Program-made: the position numbers and the translations under genes
From: an uncultured Rickettsiales bacterium
GTDB taxonomy: Bacteria > Pseudomonadota > Alphaproteobacteria > RF32 > CAG-239
Assembly (NCBI GenBank): GCA_900551865.1
Contig: URXV01000006.1
Location: forward strand, 26,619 to 90,618
Length of the DNA: 64,000 nucleotides
Direction: 5' to 3'
Notes under the pieces: generated by a model
Database searches by the model: none
Seen by the model: the letters and a program-made list of their open reading frames with translations, nothing else
Told to the model about the DNA's origin: nothing
Shown: piece after piece, positions 1 to 8,228 of the stretch
Layout: each line of letters opens with the position of its first letter
Numbering within the stretch: the stretch's first letter is position 1

Positions 1-1
1 T

Positions 2-2896
2 GCCCGTTTTCAGACAATGAACGGTAAAAAGGTCGAACGCCGTCTGGGGTGGGACTGCCACGGGCTGCCGGCGGAAATGTCGGCGGAAAAGCAGCTCAAC
101 GTTTCCGGGCGCAAACAGATTGAGGGGTACGGTATTGAAAAGTTCAACAATTTCTGCCGCACCGACGTCTTAAAATATTCCAACATCTGGGTTGATATGT
201 TTAAGCGCATCGGACGTTGGGTTGATTTCAGCCACGATTACAAAACGATGAACCTGCCGTTTATGGAGAGCGTCATCAACAACTTCAAACAGCTTTATGA
301 CAAAGGGCTGGTATATGAAGACTACCGCGTATTGCCGTATTCCTGGGCAGCGGAAACCCCGCTTTCCAACTTTGAAGTCAACCTCGGCTATCAGGAAAAA
401 ACGGATAACGCCATTACGGTTATGTTCAAGCTTGCAAACGGACAGAAAATCCTCGTGTGGACAACGACACCGTGGACTCTGCCTTCCAATTTGATGCTGG
501 CGGTCGGCAACGACATAGACTATCTGGTTATGAACGAGAACGGGCAGGATTACATTATTGCGGAAGCCCGGCTCGGCAGCTATAAAAAACAGCTTGAAAA
601 CGCCACCTTAGTCAAGAAGATAAAAGGGGCGGAGCTGGTCGGCATGAGCTACGAGCCGATGTTCCCGTATTTTCAGCATTTAAAAGACAAAGGCGCGTTC
701 AGGGTTCTGGCAGGCGAATTCGTTTCCACCGAAGACGGTACGGGCGTAGTTCACATTGCACCGGGTTTCGGACAGGACGACTTTGAGGCCTGCCGTGCAT
801 ATGACGAGAATTTCCCGGTGGTCTGCCCGGTTGACGAGGCGGGAAAGTTTACCGCTGAAGTACCGGACTATGAAGGGCTGCAGGTCTTTGATACCAACGA
901 GCCGATTATGCAGTGGCTGAAAACCAACGGGCTGCTGGTTAAAAAGGAACAGTATAAGCATACCTACCCGTTCTGCTGGCGCACGGACACGCCGCTGATT
1001 TACAAGGCGATGTCTTCCTGGTTTGTCAAGGTAACGGATTTCCGTGACGACATGGTTAAGAACAATCAGGAAATCAACTGGATTCCGGGACATATCAAAG
1101 ACGGGCGTTTCGGCAAATGGCTGGAGGGCGCGCGCGACTGGTCTATCTCCCGCAACCGTTTCTGGGGAACGCCGATTCCGGTTTGGAAATCCGATAATCC
1201 GAAATTTCCACGGATTGATGTCTTCGGCTCTATTGCTGAGATTAAGGAAAAGACCGGCGTTGACGTAACCGATTTGCATAAGCCTTACATTGACAACGTG
1301 GTTTATCCGAATCCGGACGACCCGTCGGGCAAAACGATGATGCGCCGGGTCAGCGACGTGTTCGACTGTTGGTTTGAAAGCGGTTCCATGCCGTATGCGC
1401 AAATCCACTACCCGTTTGAAAACAAAGAATGGTTTGACAAGCATTTTCCGGCAGATTTCATCGTGGAAGCAATTGACCAGACCCGCGGCTGGTTTTATAC
1501 GCTGACGGTGCTTTCCACCGCTTTGCACAACAGGCCGGCGTTTAAGAACTGCATCTGCACCGGACTGCTGATGGCCGAGGGCGGGCAAAAGCTTTCCAAG
1601 CGTTTGAAGAATTATCCGGACCCGAACGAGATTCTGGATACAATCGGTTCGGATGCGTTGCGCTGGTTCCTTATTTCCTCTCCGGTACTGAAAGGCGGCA
1701 ACGTCGCCGTAGACAAAGAGGGCAAGGAAATTGCCAAGGCAGCACGCAAGGCGCTGATTCCGTTCTGGAACGCTTATTACTTCTTTACGCTGTATGCGAA
1801 TGCGGAAGGGATTAAAGCGGAAGAAATTTCACAATCCGACGACGTGTTAGACAGCTACATTCTGGCAAAGCTTAAAGCGCTGGCCAATGCGGTACGTAAA
1901 AATATGGCAGCATACGAAATTGCGCGCGCCTGTGCGGAAATTGAGGATTTTCTGGAAATTCTCAACAACTGGTACATCCGCCGCTCCCGCGTCCGGTTCT
2001 GGGACGGAAACGATTTGAGCGCCTTTAATACGCTTTATACCGTTCTGGTCAACGTTGCCAAGATTGCCGCACCGCTTATGCCGTTTATGAGCGAGTTCGT
2101 TTACAAAGGGCTGACCGGCGGCGAATCGGTACATTTGGAAGACGTGTCGAATCTGAACACCATCGCCGACAATAACGGACTGATTGCACAGATGGATATG
2201 GTTCGGGCGATTTCTTCGGTAGCCAAAGCCATCCGCGAAGAACACAAGCTTCGCAACCGCTTGCCGCTGCGGTCGATGACGATTGCAGGCGATAACGCAG
2301 GAATGTTGCAAGATTTTGCCGAGGCTCTGAAAGACGAGGTCAACGTCAAGAATATTGTCTTGAAATCGGATATTGCCGATGTTGCCGAACGCTTTCTCTA
2401 CCTCAAGACGCCGCTTATCGGCAAGAGGCTCGGCGGCGCGATGAAAGACATTATGACAAAGTCCAAGTCCGGCGAGTGGTCGCAGAACGAAGACGGGACG
2501 CTGGCGATTGCCGGACAGACGCTGTTTGCCGAAGAATACGAACTGCGCCTGATTATCAAGGACGGTATGAGCGGACAAGCTCTGCCGGACAATACCGCCG
2601 TGGTTATTCTGGATACGGAGGTTGACGCCGACTTGGAAAAAGAAGGAATCGCCCGCGACTTTGTGCGGATGATTCAGGCTTTGCGCAAGAGCAAGGACTT
2701 TGACATTTCCGACCGGATCAAGCTGGCATACGCTTCCGACAACGCTACGGTTAAGATTGCTATCAGCGAATATGCCGATTACATCAAAGAGCAGGTTCTG
2801 GCGCTGGAGATTGCCGAAAATAGCAATCTGTCAGAACCGACCGTTGACGAACTTGGCGGTGCGAAAATCCGTTTTGACGTTGTTAAGGCGGCATAA
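2..2896 (+). CDS. ileS: Isoleucyl-tRNA synthetase, 5' end cut by the window edge
   Basis: Charges tRNA-Ile with isoleucine in the cytoplasm and edits misactivated valine. The frame is open from base 2, so the true start and the ATP-binding HIGH motif lie outside the window. Visible are GWDCHGLP near the left edge, WTTTPWTLPSN of the CP1 editing domain, the ESGSMPYAQ segment before the catalytic core, and the signature loop as KLSKRLKNYPDP. The anticodon-binding part carries NWYIRRSRVRFW. The KxSKRxKNYPDP loop and this anticodon domain are those of the eukaryote-like (type 2) IleRS found in Rickettsia and other alphaproteobacteria, not of the E. coli type. A strong terminator follows the stop. 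Identity is certain; the type assignment is from motifs. Confidence 0.97.
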   Translation, partial: ARFQTMNGKKVERRLGWDCHGLPAEMSAEKQLNVSGRKQIEGYGIEKFNNFCRTDVLKYSNIWVDMFKRIGRWVDFSHDYKTMNLPFMESVINNFKQLYDKGLVYEDYRVLPYSWAAETPLSNFEVNLGYQEKTDNAITVMFKLANGQKILVWTTTPWTLPSNLMLAVGNDIDYLVMNENGQDYIIAEARLGSYKKQLENATLVKKIKGAELVGMSYEPMFPYFQHLKDKGAFRVLAGEFVSTEDGTGVVHIAPGFGQDDFEACRAYDENFPVVCPVDEAGKFTAEVPDYEGLQVFDTNEPIMQWLKTNGLLVKKEQYKHTYPFCWRTDTPLIYKAMSSWFVKVTDFRDDMVKNNQEINWIPGHIKDGRFGKWLEGARDWSISRNRFWGTPIPVWKSDNPKFPRIDVFGSIAEIKEKTGVDVTDLHKPYIDNVVYPNPDDPSGKTMMRRVSDVFDCWFESGSMPYAQIHYPFENKEWFDKHFPADFIVEAIDQTRGWFYTLTVLSTALHNRPAFKNCICTGLLMAEGGQKLSKRLKNYPDPNEILDTIGSDALRWFLISSPVLKGGNVAVDKEGKEIAKAARKALIPFWNAYYFFTLYANAEGIKAEEISQSDDVLDSYILAKLKALANAVRKNMAAYEIARACAEIEDFLEILNNWYIRRSRVRFWDGNDLSAFNTLYTVLVNVAKIAAPLMPFMSEFVYKGLTGGESVHLEDVSNLNTIADNNGLIAQMDMVRAISSVAKAIREEHKLRNRLPLRSMTIAGDNAGMLQDFAEALKDEVNVKNIVLKSDIADVAERFLYLKTPLIGKRLGGAMKDIMTKSKSGEWSQNEDGTLAIAGQTLFAEEYELRLIIKDGMSGQALPDNTAVVILDTEVDADLEKEGIARDFVRMIQALRKSKDFDISDRIKLAYASDNATVKIAISEYADYIKEQVLALEIAENSNLSEPTVDELGGAKIRFDVVKAA

Positions 2897-2921
2897 ACAC
2901 CCCGGCGAAATACAGAAAGAA

Positions 2922-2951
2922 ACAAAAGGGAGCTTATCGGCTCCCTTTTGT
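2922..2951 (+). terminator. Intrinsic terminator after ileS
   Basis: A perfect 12-bp stem (ACAAAAGGGAGC / GCTCCCTTTTGT) with a 6-base TTATCG loop starts 25 bases after the ileS stop. The downstream arm carries its own T run. It probably also serves the convergent pilin-like gene. Confidence 0.85.
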
Positions 2952-2990
2952 TGTTGAAACACTTTTCAACCGACAGCCGGAGCCGGATTT

Positions 2991-3620
2991 TTAATGGAAT
3001 GTCGTAATTATGTTACAAACTGCTTCTTCGGCACAACTAGTACAGAATTTATGTATTTCAGGTATGGTTATGTGTGCCAGGCATTTTCTCCCTTTTGAGC
3101 AAAAATTTACCCCATAATACGTACCTGATTTCGTCCCTGTTCCATTTAACCAGACATTGCCAATCCATTCCTGATTGGGCAAAATAAAGTTTTGCCACAT
3201 TTGAATACAAAACATGGTATTAGTGCTTTCCCCTTTTTTGGTATTCAGATATAATCCCATAACGATTCCGTTTCTGCTCAAACCAGAATACAGATTAAAC
3301 CTGTGTCCTAAATTATCTACAATATTACTGCCTTTCACCTGCCAACCAGATGGAAGAATTCCCAGTTTTTCCACATCTTTGGTATAAAATACCCATTGCG
3401 AAGTCCCCATTGCATCGTCTGATTTCAAAATCAACGACTTATGTTGCATAAAATCCTGAACAAACAAATTGTATTTTTCAACTTCTTTCATGGCCTTATG
3501 TTTGGACATTGCCGTTGAAAAACCGGCAATGCCGCCAACCGACAGAATACCGACAACAGCCAGGACGCCAAGCATTTCCATTATTGAACGCCCGTTTTGA
3601 TTTACTTTTATCAAATTCAT
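2991..3620 (-). CDS. Type IV pilin-like / pseudopilin protein (class III signal)
   Basis: About 209 residues. The N-terminus has a short polar leader (MNLIKVNQNG) followed by RSIMEMLGVLAVVGILSVGG. This is the prepilin peptidase pattern: Gly at -1, Glu at +5 and a 20-residue hydrophobic helix, with R in place of the usual F at +1. The rest is a globular domain; its C-terminal third has six Cys, including FCTSCAEEAVC, which could form disulfides in the periplasm. The ATG at 3620 is preferred over an upstream start because GGAAG precedes it and the leader is then of normal length. No pilus or type II secretion gene lies near. It is probably one of several dispersed minor pilins needing an assembly machine elsewhere. 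Function is unknown beyond the pilin fold. Confidence 0.8.
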   Translation of the reverse strand: MNLIKVNQNGRSIMEMLGVLAVVGILSVGGIAGFSTAMSKHKAMKEVEKYNLFVQDFMQHKSLILKSDDAMGTSQWVFYTKDVEKLGILPSGWQVKGSNIVDNLGHRFNLYSGLSRNGIVMGLYLNTKKGESTNTMFCIQMWQNFILPNQEWIGNVWLNGTGTKSGTYYGVNFCSKGRKCLAHITIPEIHKFCTSCAEEAVCNIITTFH

Positions 3621-3920
3621 ACCCACTTCCCATACAAAAAAAGCCGCTTGATGAAGGCGACCGGAAGTTGAAAGCATTTGTGTGAAATGTGCAGTGTATT
3701 CGGTATAGAATCTATGTAATATACCTTATTAACTGCCTTCCGGCCGACAGACCAAAAGGCAGTTTTTACGCTTATATCAAGCAACACACAAGAGGCTTTC
3801 AAACCTCACACAAGTTATCATCTTATGCAGTTTCAGGCTACTTTAGGGTGCAGCAATTGTCAATTAAAATTTTGGGGATATTATATTTGGGGATATTATA
3901 TATTGCGCGCATTTCAGGAT
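3621..3920. other. 300-bp gap between pilin-like gene and ruvX
   Basis: No convincing gene. It should hold the promoter of the pilin-like gene. Two structures stand out: a terminator-like hairpin at 3731-3767 on the plus strand, and an exact 15-bp tandem duplication (TTGGGGATATTATAT twice, 3872-3901) just after the ruvX stop. The short open frames here overlap the flanking genes in other frames and look random. Confidence 0.5.
3731..3767 (+). terminator. Orphan terminator-like hairpin
   Basis: AACTGCCTT at 3731-3739 pairs with AAGGCAGTT at 3756-3764 and is followed by a run of T on the plus strand. No plus-strand gene ends here, so it may end a short untranslated transcript or read-through past the pilin-like gene. 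Confidence 0.45.
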
Positions 3921-4379
3921 TTATGCATATTTCAAGGCATCAAGCGCACCCTGGAGAATATAGGCGGCAGCAGATGCATCCAAAACTTTGGCGCGCTTTT
4001 TGCGCGAGAGGTCAACCTCCTTAATAAGAAAATTTTCCATTGCCGAAGAGGACAGACGTTCATCCCACAACAGCAGCGGGAGATTAAAAATTTCTTCCAG
4101 AATTGCAGCGAATTTGCGGACTTCGGCGGCTATTTCCCCTTCTTCGCCGTTCATTTGCAACGGCAGCCCCATAACGAAAGCACCGATTTCTTTTTCGGAG
4201 ATGATTTTCCGAAGTTCAGCCAAATCGACAGAAATTTCCCGGCGATAAAGAATTTTATAAGATGTGGCAACGGTACAAGACAAATCGGAAACGGCCAGCC
4301 CCATTCGTTTGGAACCGTAGTCTATACCCAGAAGGGCGCGGCGAAACGGTAATCGGGCTTTAAATTCTTTAATATTCAC
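3921..4379 (-). CDS. ruvX: RuvX/YqgF family RNase H-fold nuclease (pre-16S rRNA processing)
   Basis: About 152 residues, the usual family size. The family was annotated as a putative Holliday junction resolvase and is now tied to 5' maturation of 16S rRNA. Visible motifs are LGIDYGSKRMGLAVSD with the first catalytic Asp, FVMGLPLQMNG, LLLWDERLSS and the closing DASAAAYILQ, the acidic residues of the RNase H-like fold. The start is taken as GTG at 4379 because AAGGAG sits 5-8 bases before it; an ATG 14 codons upstream has no ribosome site and would add an atypical tail. No co-transcribed partner is evident. Confidence 0.93.
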   Translation of the reverse strand: MNIKEFKARLPFRRALLGIDYGSKRMGLAVSDLSCTVATSYKILYRREISVDLAELRKIISEKEIGAFVMGLPLQMNGEEGEIAAEVRKFAAILEEIFNLPLLLWDERLSSSAMENFLIKEVDLSRKKRAKVLDASAAAYILQGALDALKYA

Positions 4380-4512
4380 CTTTTTCTCCTTATAAATGCT
4401 GATTGATATTGGATATAACATAAAAAAATTTTGATGTAAACAGTTGAATGTTAGGAGAAAGTAAAGATATTATACTTTATATTATTATTGGCATTAACGG
4501 CAACATACACCT

Positions 4513-4581
4513 GAGCATAACTTCAGTAACAACGGCAGCATGAATTTGGGCGTAACCTCAGCAATAACGGCGGCAGACATG
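4513..4581. repeat. Imperfect direct repeat at the transglycosylase start
   Basis: Two similar units, 4513-4541 and 4548-4580, share the pattern RGCRTAACYTCAGYAAYAACGGC followed by an ATG. The duplication puts two in-frame ATGs before the signal peptide. A third, shorter AACGGCAAC lies just upstream at about 4497. Confidence 0.6.
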
Positions 4582-5859
4582 TGGAAAAAAATTCTCTTTA
4601 TTATCATCGGCATCGGATTTGTTTGCGGAGCAGCACAGGCAAAAGTTAAGAGCGTGGAAGAACAACGCGCCGAATGGAACAAGTGGCTGGAACAGCTGAA
4701 AGAGGAAATGACTGACAAAGGCATTTCCCAAAAAACGATAAACGAAGCCTACAAAGAAGATTATTTTCATGAAATTAAAGAAGTCGAGCTGCAAGACAAA
4801 AAGCAGGCAGAATTTATCCTTACTTCCGACAAATACATCAACCGACTTGTTAATCAGGGAAAAGTCAGCAAAGCGCGCGAACAGTATAAGAAATTAAAGC
4901 CCAAATATCAGAAAATCAGCGTTGAATACGGCGTTCCGCTTAATTATCTGGTCGCATTTTGGGCGGTTGAAACGCATTTTGGCTACAACAAGGGGAAATA
5001 TCACCTGATTGACGGTTTAACAAACCTCAGTTACAAAAACCGGCGGTCGGCTTTTTTTAAGAAAGAACTGTATAACGTTTTGCAAATTATGGATATGTAC
5101 GGTCTAGACGGCGACAAGATGATGGGGTCTTGGGCCGGAGCCATGGGACATTTTCAATTTATGCCGTCAACATACAACGCCTATGCTGTTGACTATGATG
5201 ACGACGGCGTTGCCGATATCTGGGACAGCTTTGACGACGCAATCGCCTCGGCTGCCAACTATCTTTCCAAACTCGGCTGGAAAGCTGACGAGCCTTGGGG
5301 ACAGGAAGTCAAGCTGCCGTGGAATTTTGATTATAAACTCATCGGCGCAAAAAAGTACAAAACGGTTAAAGAATGGAAAAAACTCGGCGTTGTCAGCGCC
5401 AACGGCAAAGGTATCAGGCTGCCGGACGAGGCAGCTGCCGGCATTGTCCTACCGGACGGGCGGCGCGGAAGAGCTTATATGACGTTGAGCAATTTTCGGC
5501 GGATTATGATTTGGAACCGTTCTACAAATTACGCCCTGGCGATTGCGCGGCTGGCTGATTATATCGGCGGCACACAAAAATTTATGCCGCTCGACGAACA
5601 CGGATATTACAAACTGACCGACGAAGATATTCTGGCGGTACAGCAATTTGCCAACAAAGTTTTAAAATCAAAGCTCAAGGAGGACGGAAGACTTGGCGCG
5701 CAGACCGCTGCAGAAGTCAAAAAGCTGCAAAAGAAATGGAAACTGCCGCAAGACGGCATGCCGGACTATACTCTGCTCAGCAAGATAAAACGCTATAAGT
5801 CGCGGGCGGATTTCCATGTGCCGCCGCAGCCGAAAAAGCCAAAACGTTTAAAAATATAA
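4579..5859 (+). CDS. Lytic murein transglycosylase, MltB family, with C-terminal peptidoglycan-binding domain
   Basis: Cleaves the MurNAc-GlcNAc bond of peptidoglycan to give 1,6-anhydro ends, acting in the periplasm. From ATG 4579 the protein starts with a classical signal peptide, MWKKILFIIIGIGFVCGAAQA, cut before K. The SLT_2/MltB domain follows: WAVETHFG contains the catalytic Glu (about residue 131), then SWAGAMGHFQFMPST and NRSTNYALAI. A peptidoglycan-binding module of about 60 residues (DEDILAVQQFANK to the LPQDGMPD region) closes the protein. No lipobox is seen, so it is probably soluble. An in-frame ATG 13 codons upstream belongs to a repeat and is less likely. A GC-rich hairpin follows the stop. 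Family assignment is firm; in vivo role is inferred. Confidence 0.93.
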   Translation: MWKKILFIIIGIGFVCGAAQAKVKSVEEQRAEWNKWLEQLKEEMTDKGISQKTINEAYKEDYFHEIKEVELQDKKQAEFILTSDKYINRLVNQGKVSKAREQYKKLKPKYQKISVEYGVPLNYLVAFWAVETHFGYNKGKYHLIDGLTNLSYKNRRSAFFKKELYNVLQIMDMYGLDGDKMMGSWAGAMGHFQFMPSTYNAYAVDYDDDGVADIWDSFDDAIASAANYLSKLGWKADEPWGQEVKLPWNFDYKLIGAKKYKTVKEWKKLGVVSANGKGIRLPDEAAAGIVLPDGRRGRAYMTLSNFRRIMIWNRSTNYALAIARLADYIGGTQKFMPLDEHGYYKLTDEDILAVQQFANKVLKSKLKEDGRLGAQTAAEVKKLQKKWKLPQDGMPDYTLLSKIKRYKSRADFHVPPQPKKPKRLKI

Positions 5860-5879
5860 AGACTGTACAAAACAAAAGG

Positions 5880-5906
5880 GCGGAAGAAATGATATGTTTC
5901 TTCCGC
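5880..5906 (+). terminator. Terminator after the transglycosylase gene
   Basis: A 10-bp stem GCGGAAGAAA / TTTCTTCCGC with a 7-base loop begins 21 bases after the stop. The T tail is short, but the position between convergent genes fits a shared terminator. Confidence 0.65.
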
Positions 5907-5939
5907 TCCTGCTTTGCAATGCATGTTTTGCTCTTCATT

Positions 5940-6839
5940 TCATCTTACATCATTAATATCGGCTCTGATGATGATATCGGGTTTTTGCTTATACATTGTT
6001 GGGGTTATTGTCTGCCCTATATACAGTGCATTATACCGCCACCAATAGTCTCTTTTCGTCTTAGCAAGGATCTTGGGGACTTTTTTGCAATATTTGCGTA
6101 TATCCGCTTCATATTCTTCCTGCGATGGATGGTTCTCGTATGTTTTGGAAAACAATGGGTACTGACCAGCCACGTCATTTTCCCCTCCTATCATTATTTC
6201 CTTAACGGTATAATCCTTTGAGGAAATAATCAAGTATGCGGAAACCGCAGTAAAGCCCTCCATATATTCATCAAACGATGCGCTCCTCAAACGTATCTTC
6301 AGATTAGCTGATTTTATTTGATTGCTTGCTGCAGAATCGTAACCACAGGAAAATTTCTCACATATATAGCAATATCTATCCCCAATAAAAATGACAGCAT
6401 AGAAACCACAAACTTCAACGACATATCCATATTTAACTTCTAAGTATTGCCGCAATATGACATTTTTCATAAATCTCCATGCCCTTATTGGAATCGGGGT
6501 GGTAAAAGAAACCAGAGAGCCAAATAACTTCTTAAAAGCCACCATAGCCTGCTCCGGAGAAAAAACAGGGTGCCCCAAATCTACTCCGGCGCATAAACGA
6601 CGAGCATTTAGGTTGTAACAGAGATAGCAGTTGCTGGAAAAATATTCCAGCCTTTGAATACCAGTTTCATCCAGTATTTTATCACTGACTTTTCTGTAGA
6701 TTGCATTAGCCCAGCATACAGGTTTCATTATTTCCCTGATTTTACCTTCCGTTAACGGGAGTTTTACCTTTGGAACTAAGATTTTGCACACTAAAATGCA
6801 TAGCAAAACCACGATAAGAACAATAATTATTTTTTCCAT
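5940..6839 (-). CDS. Unknown Cys-rich protein with N-terminal membrane anchor
   Basis: A 299-residue protein I do not recognise. It starts with one hydrophobic helix (EKIIIVLIVVLLCILVCKIL), then a basic turn, predicting a single-pass anchor with the bulk on one side of the inner membrane. The soluble part has many Cys, including a CYLC pair near residue 72 and a CYIC pair followed by SC near residues 158-165, which could bind metal or form disulfides. The C-terminal third is rich in Tyr, Lys and Trp (DYWWRYNALY). No catalytic motif is visible. The coding and flanking sequence looks more AT-rich than its neighbours, which may hint at a lineage-specific or acquired gene. It stands alone between convergent and tandem unrelated genes. 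Confidence 0.7.
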   Translation of the reverse strand: MEKIIIVLIVVLLCILVCKILVPKVKLPLTEGKIREIMKPVCWANAIYRKVSDKILDETGIQRLEYFSSNCYLCYNLNARRLCAGVDLGHPVFSPEQAMVAFKKLFGSLVSFTTPIPIRAWRFMKNVILRQYLEVKYGYVVEVCGFYAVIFIGDRYCYICEKFSCGYDSAASNQIKSANLKIRLRSASFDEYMEGFTAVSAYLIISSKDYTVKEIMIGGENDVAGQYPLFSKTYENHPSQEEYEADIRKYCKKVPKILAKTKRDYWWRYNALYIGQTITPTMYKQKPDIIIRADINDVR

Positions 6840-6913
6840 AAAGATTAAGATTTTAGTAAATAATAGATTTATCGTTTGTTATGTTAGACATTTTTTATTT
6901 TTTGTCAATTACT

Positions 6914-8227
6914 TTATGCAATTTTGCGTAAAATAACCGGCTTGGCTTCCGGTTTTTCCGGAACTATGGTTACGGCACGGCGGATAAGTGCGGCAACTTC
7001 GGCAATTGCGGCTTTGTCTTCGGCATGAATATAGCACAAAGGAGTTTTGGGATTGACCTTGTCGCCAATCTGACAAAATGAAGTAAAGCCGGTCGTATAA
7101 TTTATCTGCTGTTCCGGACGGGTTCGGCCGCCGCCGAGCATAATCACGCCTAACCCGACTTCTCTGGTATTGACGGCAGAAACATAGCCGGAAGTCTGCG
7201 GACATACCGGTTCGATGTACGGTGCTTTGGGCTGCAGCAAGTCATAATTTTCAAGAACGCGGGTATCGGCGCCAAGAAGCAACGCCATTTTGACAAAGTG
7301 TTCGTAAGCCTCACCGGAAGATATGCTATGACGGAGTTTGATTTCCGCCTCCAGCGCATCTTTGGCCAATCCACTGTTTATCAGCAACTCGGAACACAAG
7401 GCCATTGTTACTTCATCCAGGCGGGCATCCGGTTTTTCCCCTTTAAGATAAGCCAAAGCTTCGCCCAATTCCAGCGCATTGCCAACGGTTGTTCCCAAAA
7501 CGCTGTCCATATCGGTCAAAATCGCCGATGTTTTGGTTCCGGCGCCATTGGCAGCTTCAACAATTGAATATGCCAGGTCTGATGCCCGCTGCATATTTTC
7601 CATAAAAGCGCCGTTGCCGCATTTGATGTCCATAACCAGATACTGCAGCCCTGCCGCCAGCTTTTTGGACAAAATAGATGCCGTAATCAGCGGAATAGAT
7701 TCAACAGTTGCACAAACATCGCGGATGGCATACAGTTTTTTATCTGCCGGCGCCAAATCCGCCGTTTGTCCGATTATGGCACAGCCTGCCTCTTTTACTG
7801 TTTTTTTAAACGTTGCGATATCCACGCCGGTATTGTAGCCAGACAGAGAATCGAGTTTATCCAGCGTTCCCCCGGTATGCCCGAGCCCCCTGCCCGCTAT
7901 CATAGGCACATACGCGCCACAGGCTGCCAGCATCGGCGCCAGCATCAGGCTGACTTTATCGCCGACGCCGCCGGTCGAATGTTTGTCGACAATCGGTTTG
8001 TCCCGCAGTTCTTTCCAACTCAACTTTTCGCCGGAATCCCTCATCGCCAGTGTCAACGCCAGCGTTTCCTCACGGCTCAGCCCGTTTAAGAAAACCGCCA
8101 TCGTAAACGAAGCGGCCTGAATATCCGCAATATCCCCCCGGCTCAGCCCGCGGATAAAAAACTCTATTTCTTCAGACGTCAGCTTTTCATGGCTGCGGGT
8201 TTTACGAATAATTTCCTGTGGCAGCAT
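6914..8227 (-). CDS. deoA: Thymidine phosphorylase
   Basis: Phosphorolysis of thymidine (and deoxyuridine) to base plus deoxyribose 1-phosphate in the cytosol. The 437-residue length matches the family. It shows the small helical N-terminal domain, the phosphate-binding KHSTGGVGDK near residue 83, the family signature GRGLGHTGGTLDKL near residue 113, and the DIKCGNGAFM segment. The C-terminal alpha/beta domain is complete. It is the last gene of a three-gene operon; its ATG lies one base after the stop of the purine nucleoside phosphorylase gene, so the two are translationally coupled. The acting substrate could be thymidine or a broader pyrimidine set, but DeoA is more likely than the shorter Pdp type given the signature. 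Confidence 0.95.
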   Translation of the reverse strand: MLPQEIIRKTRSHEKLTSEEIEFFIRGLSRGDIADIQAASFTMAVFLNGLSREETLALTLAMRDSGEKLSWKELRDKPIVDKHSTGGVGDKVSLMLAPMLAACGAYVPMIAGRGLGHTGGTLDKLDSLSGYNTGVDIATFKKTVKEAGCAIIGQTADLAPADKKLYAIRDVCATVESIPLITASILSKKLAAGLQYLVMDIKCGNGAFMENMQRASDLAYSIVEAANGAGTKTSAILTDMDSVLGTTVGNALELGEALAYLKGEKPDARLDEVTMALCSELLINSGLAKDALEAEIKLRHSISSGEAYEHFVKMALLLGADTRVLENYDLLQPKAPYIEPVCPQTSGYVSAVNTREVGLGVIMLGGGRTRPEQQINYTTGFTSFCQIGDKVNPKTPLCYIHAEDKAAIAEVAALIRRAVTIVPEKPEAKPVILRKIA

Positions 8228-8228
8228 C

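Noticed and set aside
680..1588. A 302-codon open frame antisense to ileS
   Set aside because: Lies wholly within ileS on the other strand, has no ribosome site and no recognisable protein pattern; a shadow of a long conserved gene.
1847..2578. A 243-codon open frame antisense to the 3' half of ileS
   Set aside because: Same reasoning: complete overlap with a certain gene and no family likeness.
5889..6221. A 110-codon plus-strand frame opposite the Cys-rich protein gene
   Set aside because: It starts inside a terminator hairpin and overlaps the longer 299-residue frame, which has a coherent anchor and soluble domain.
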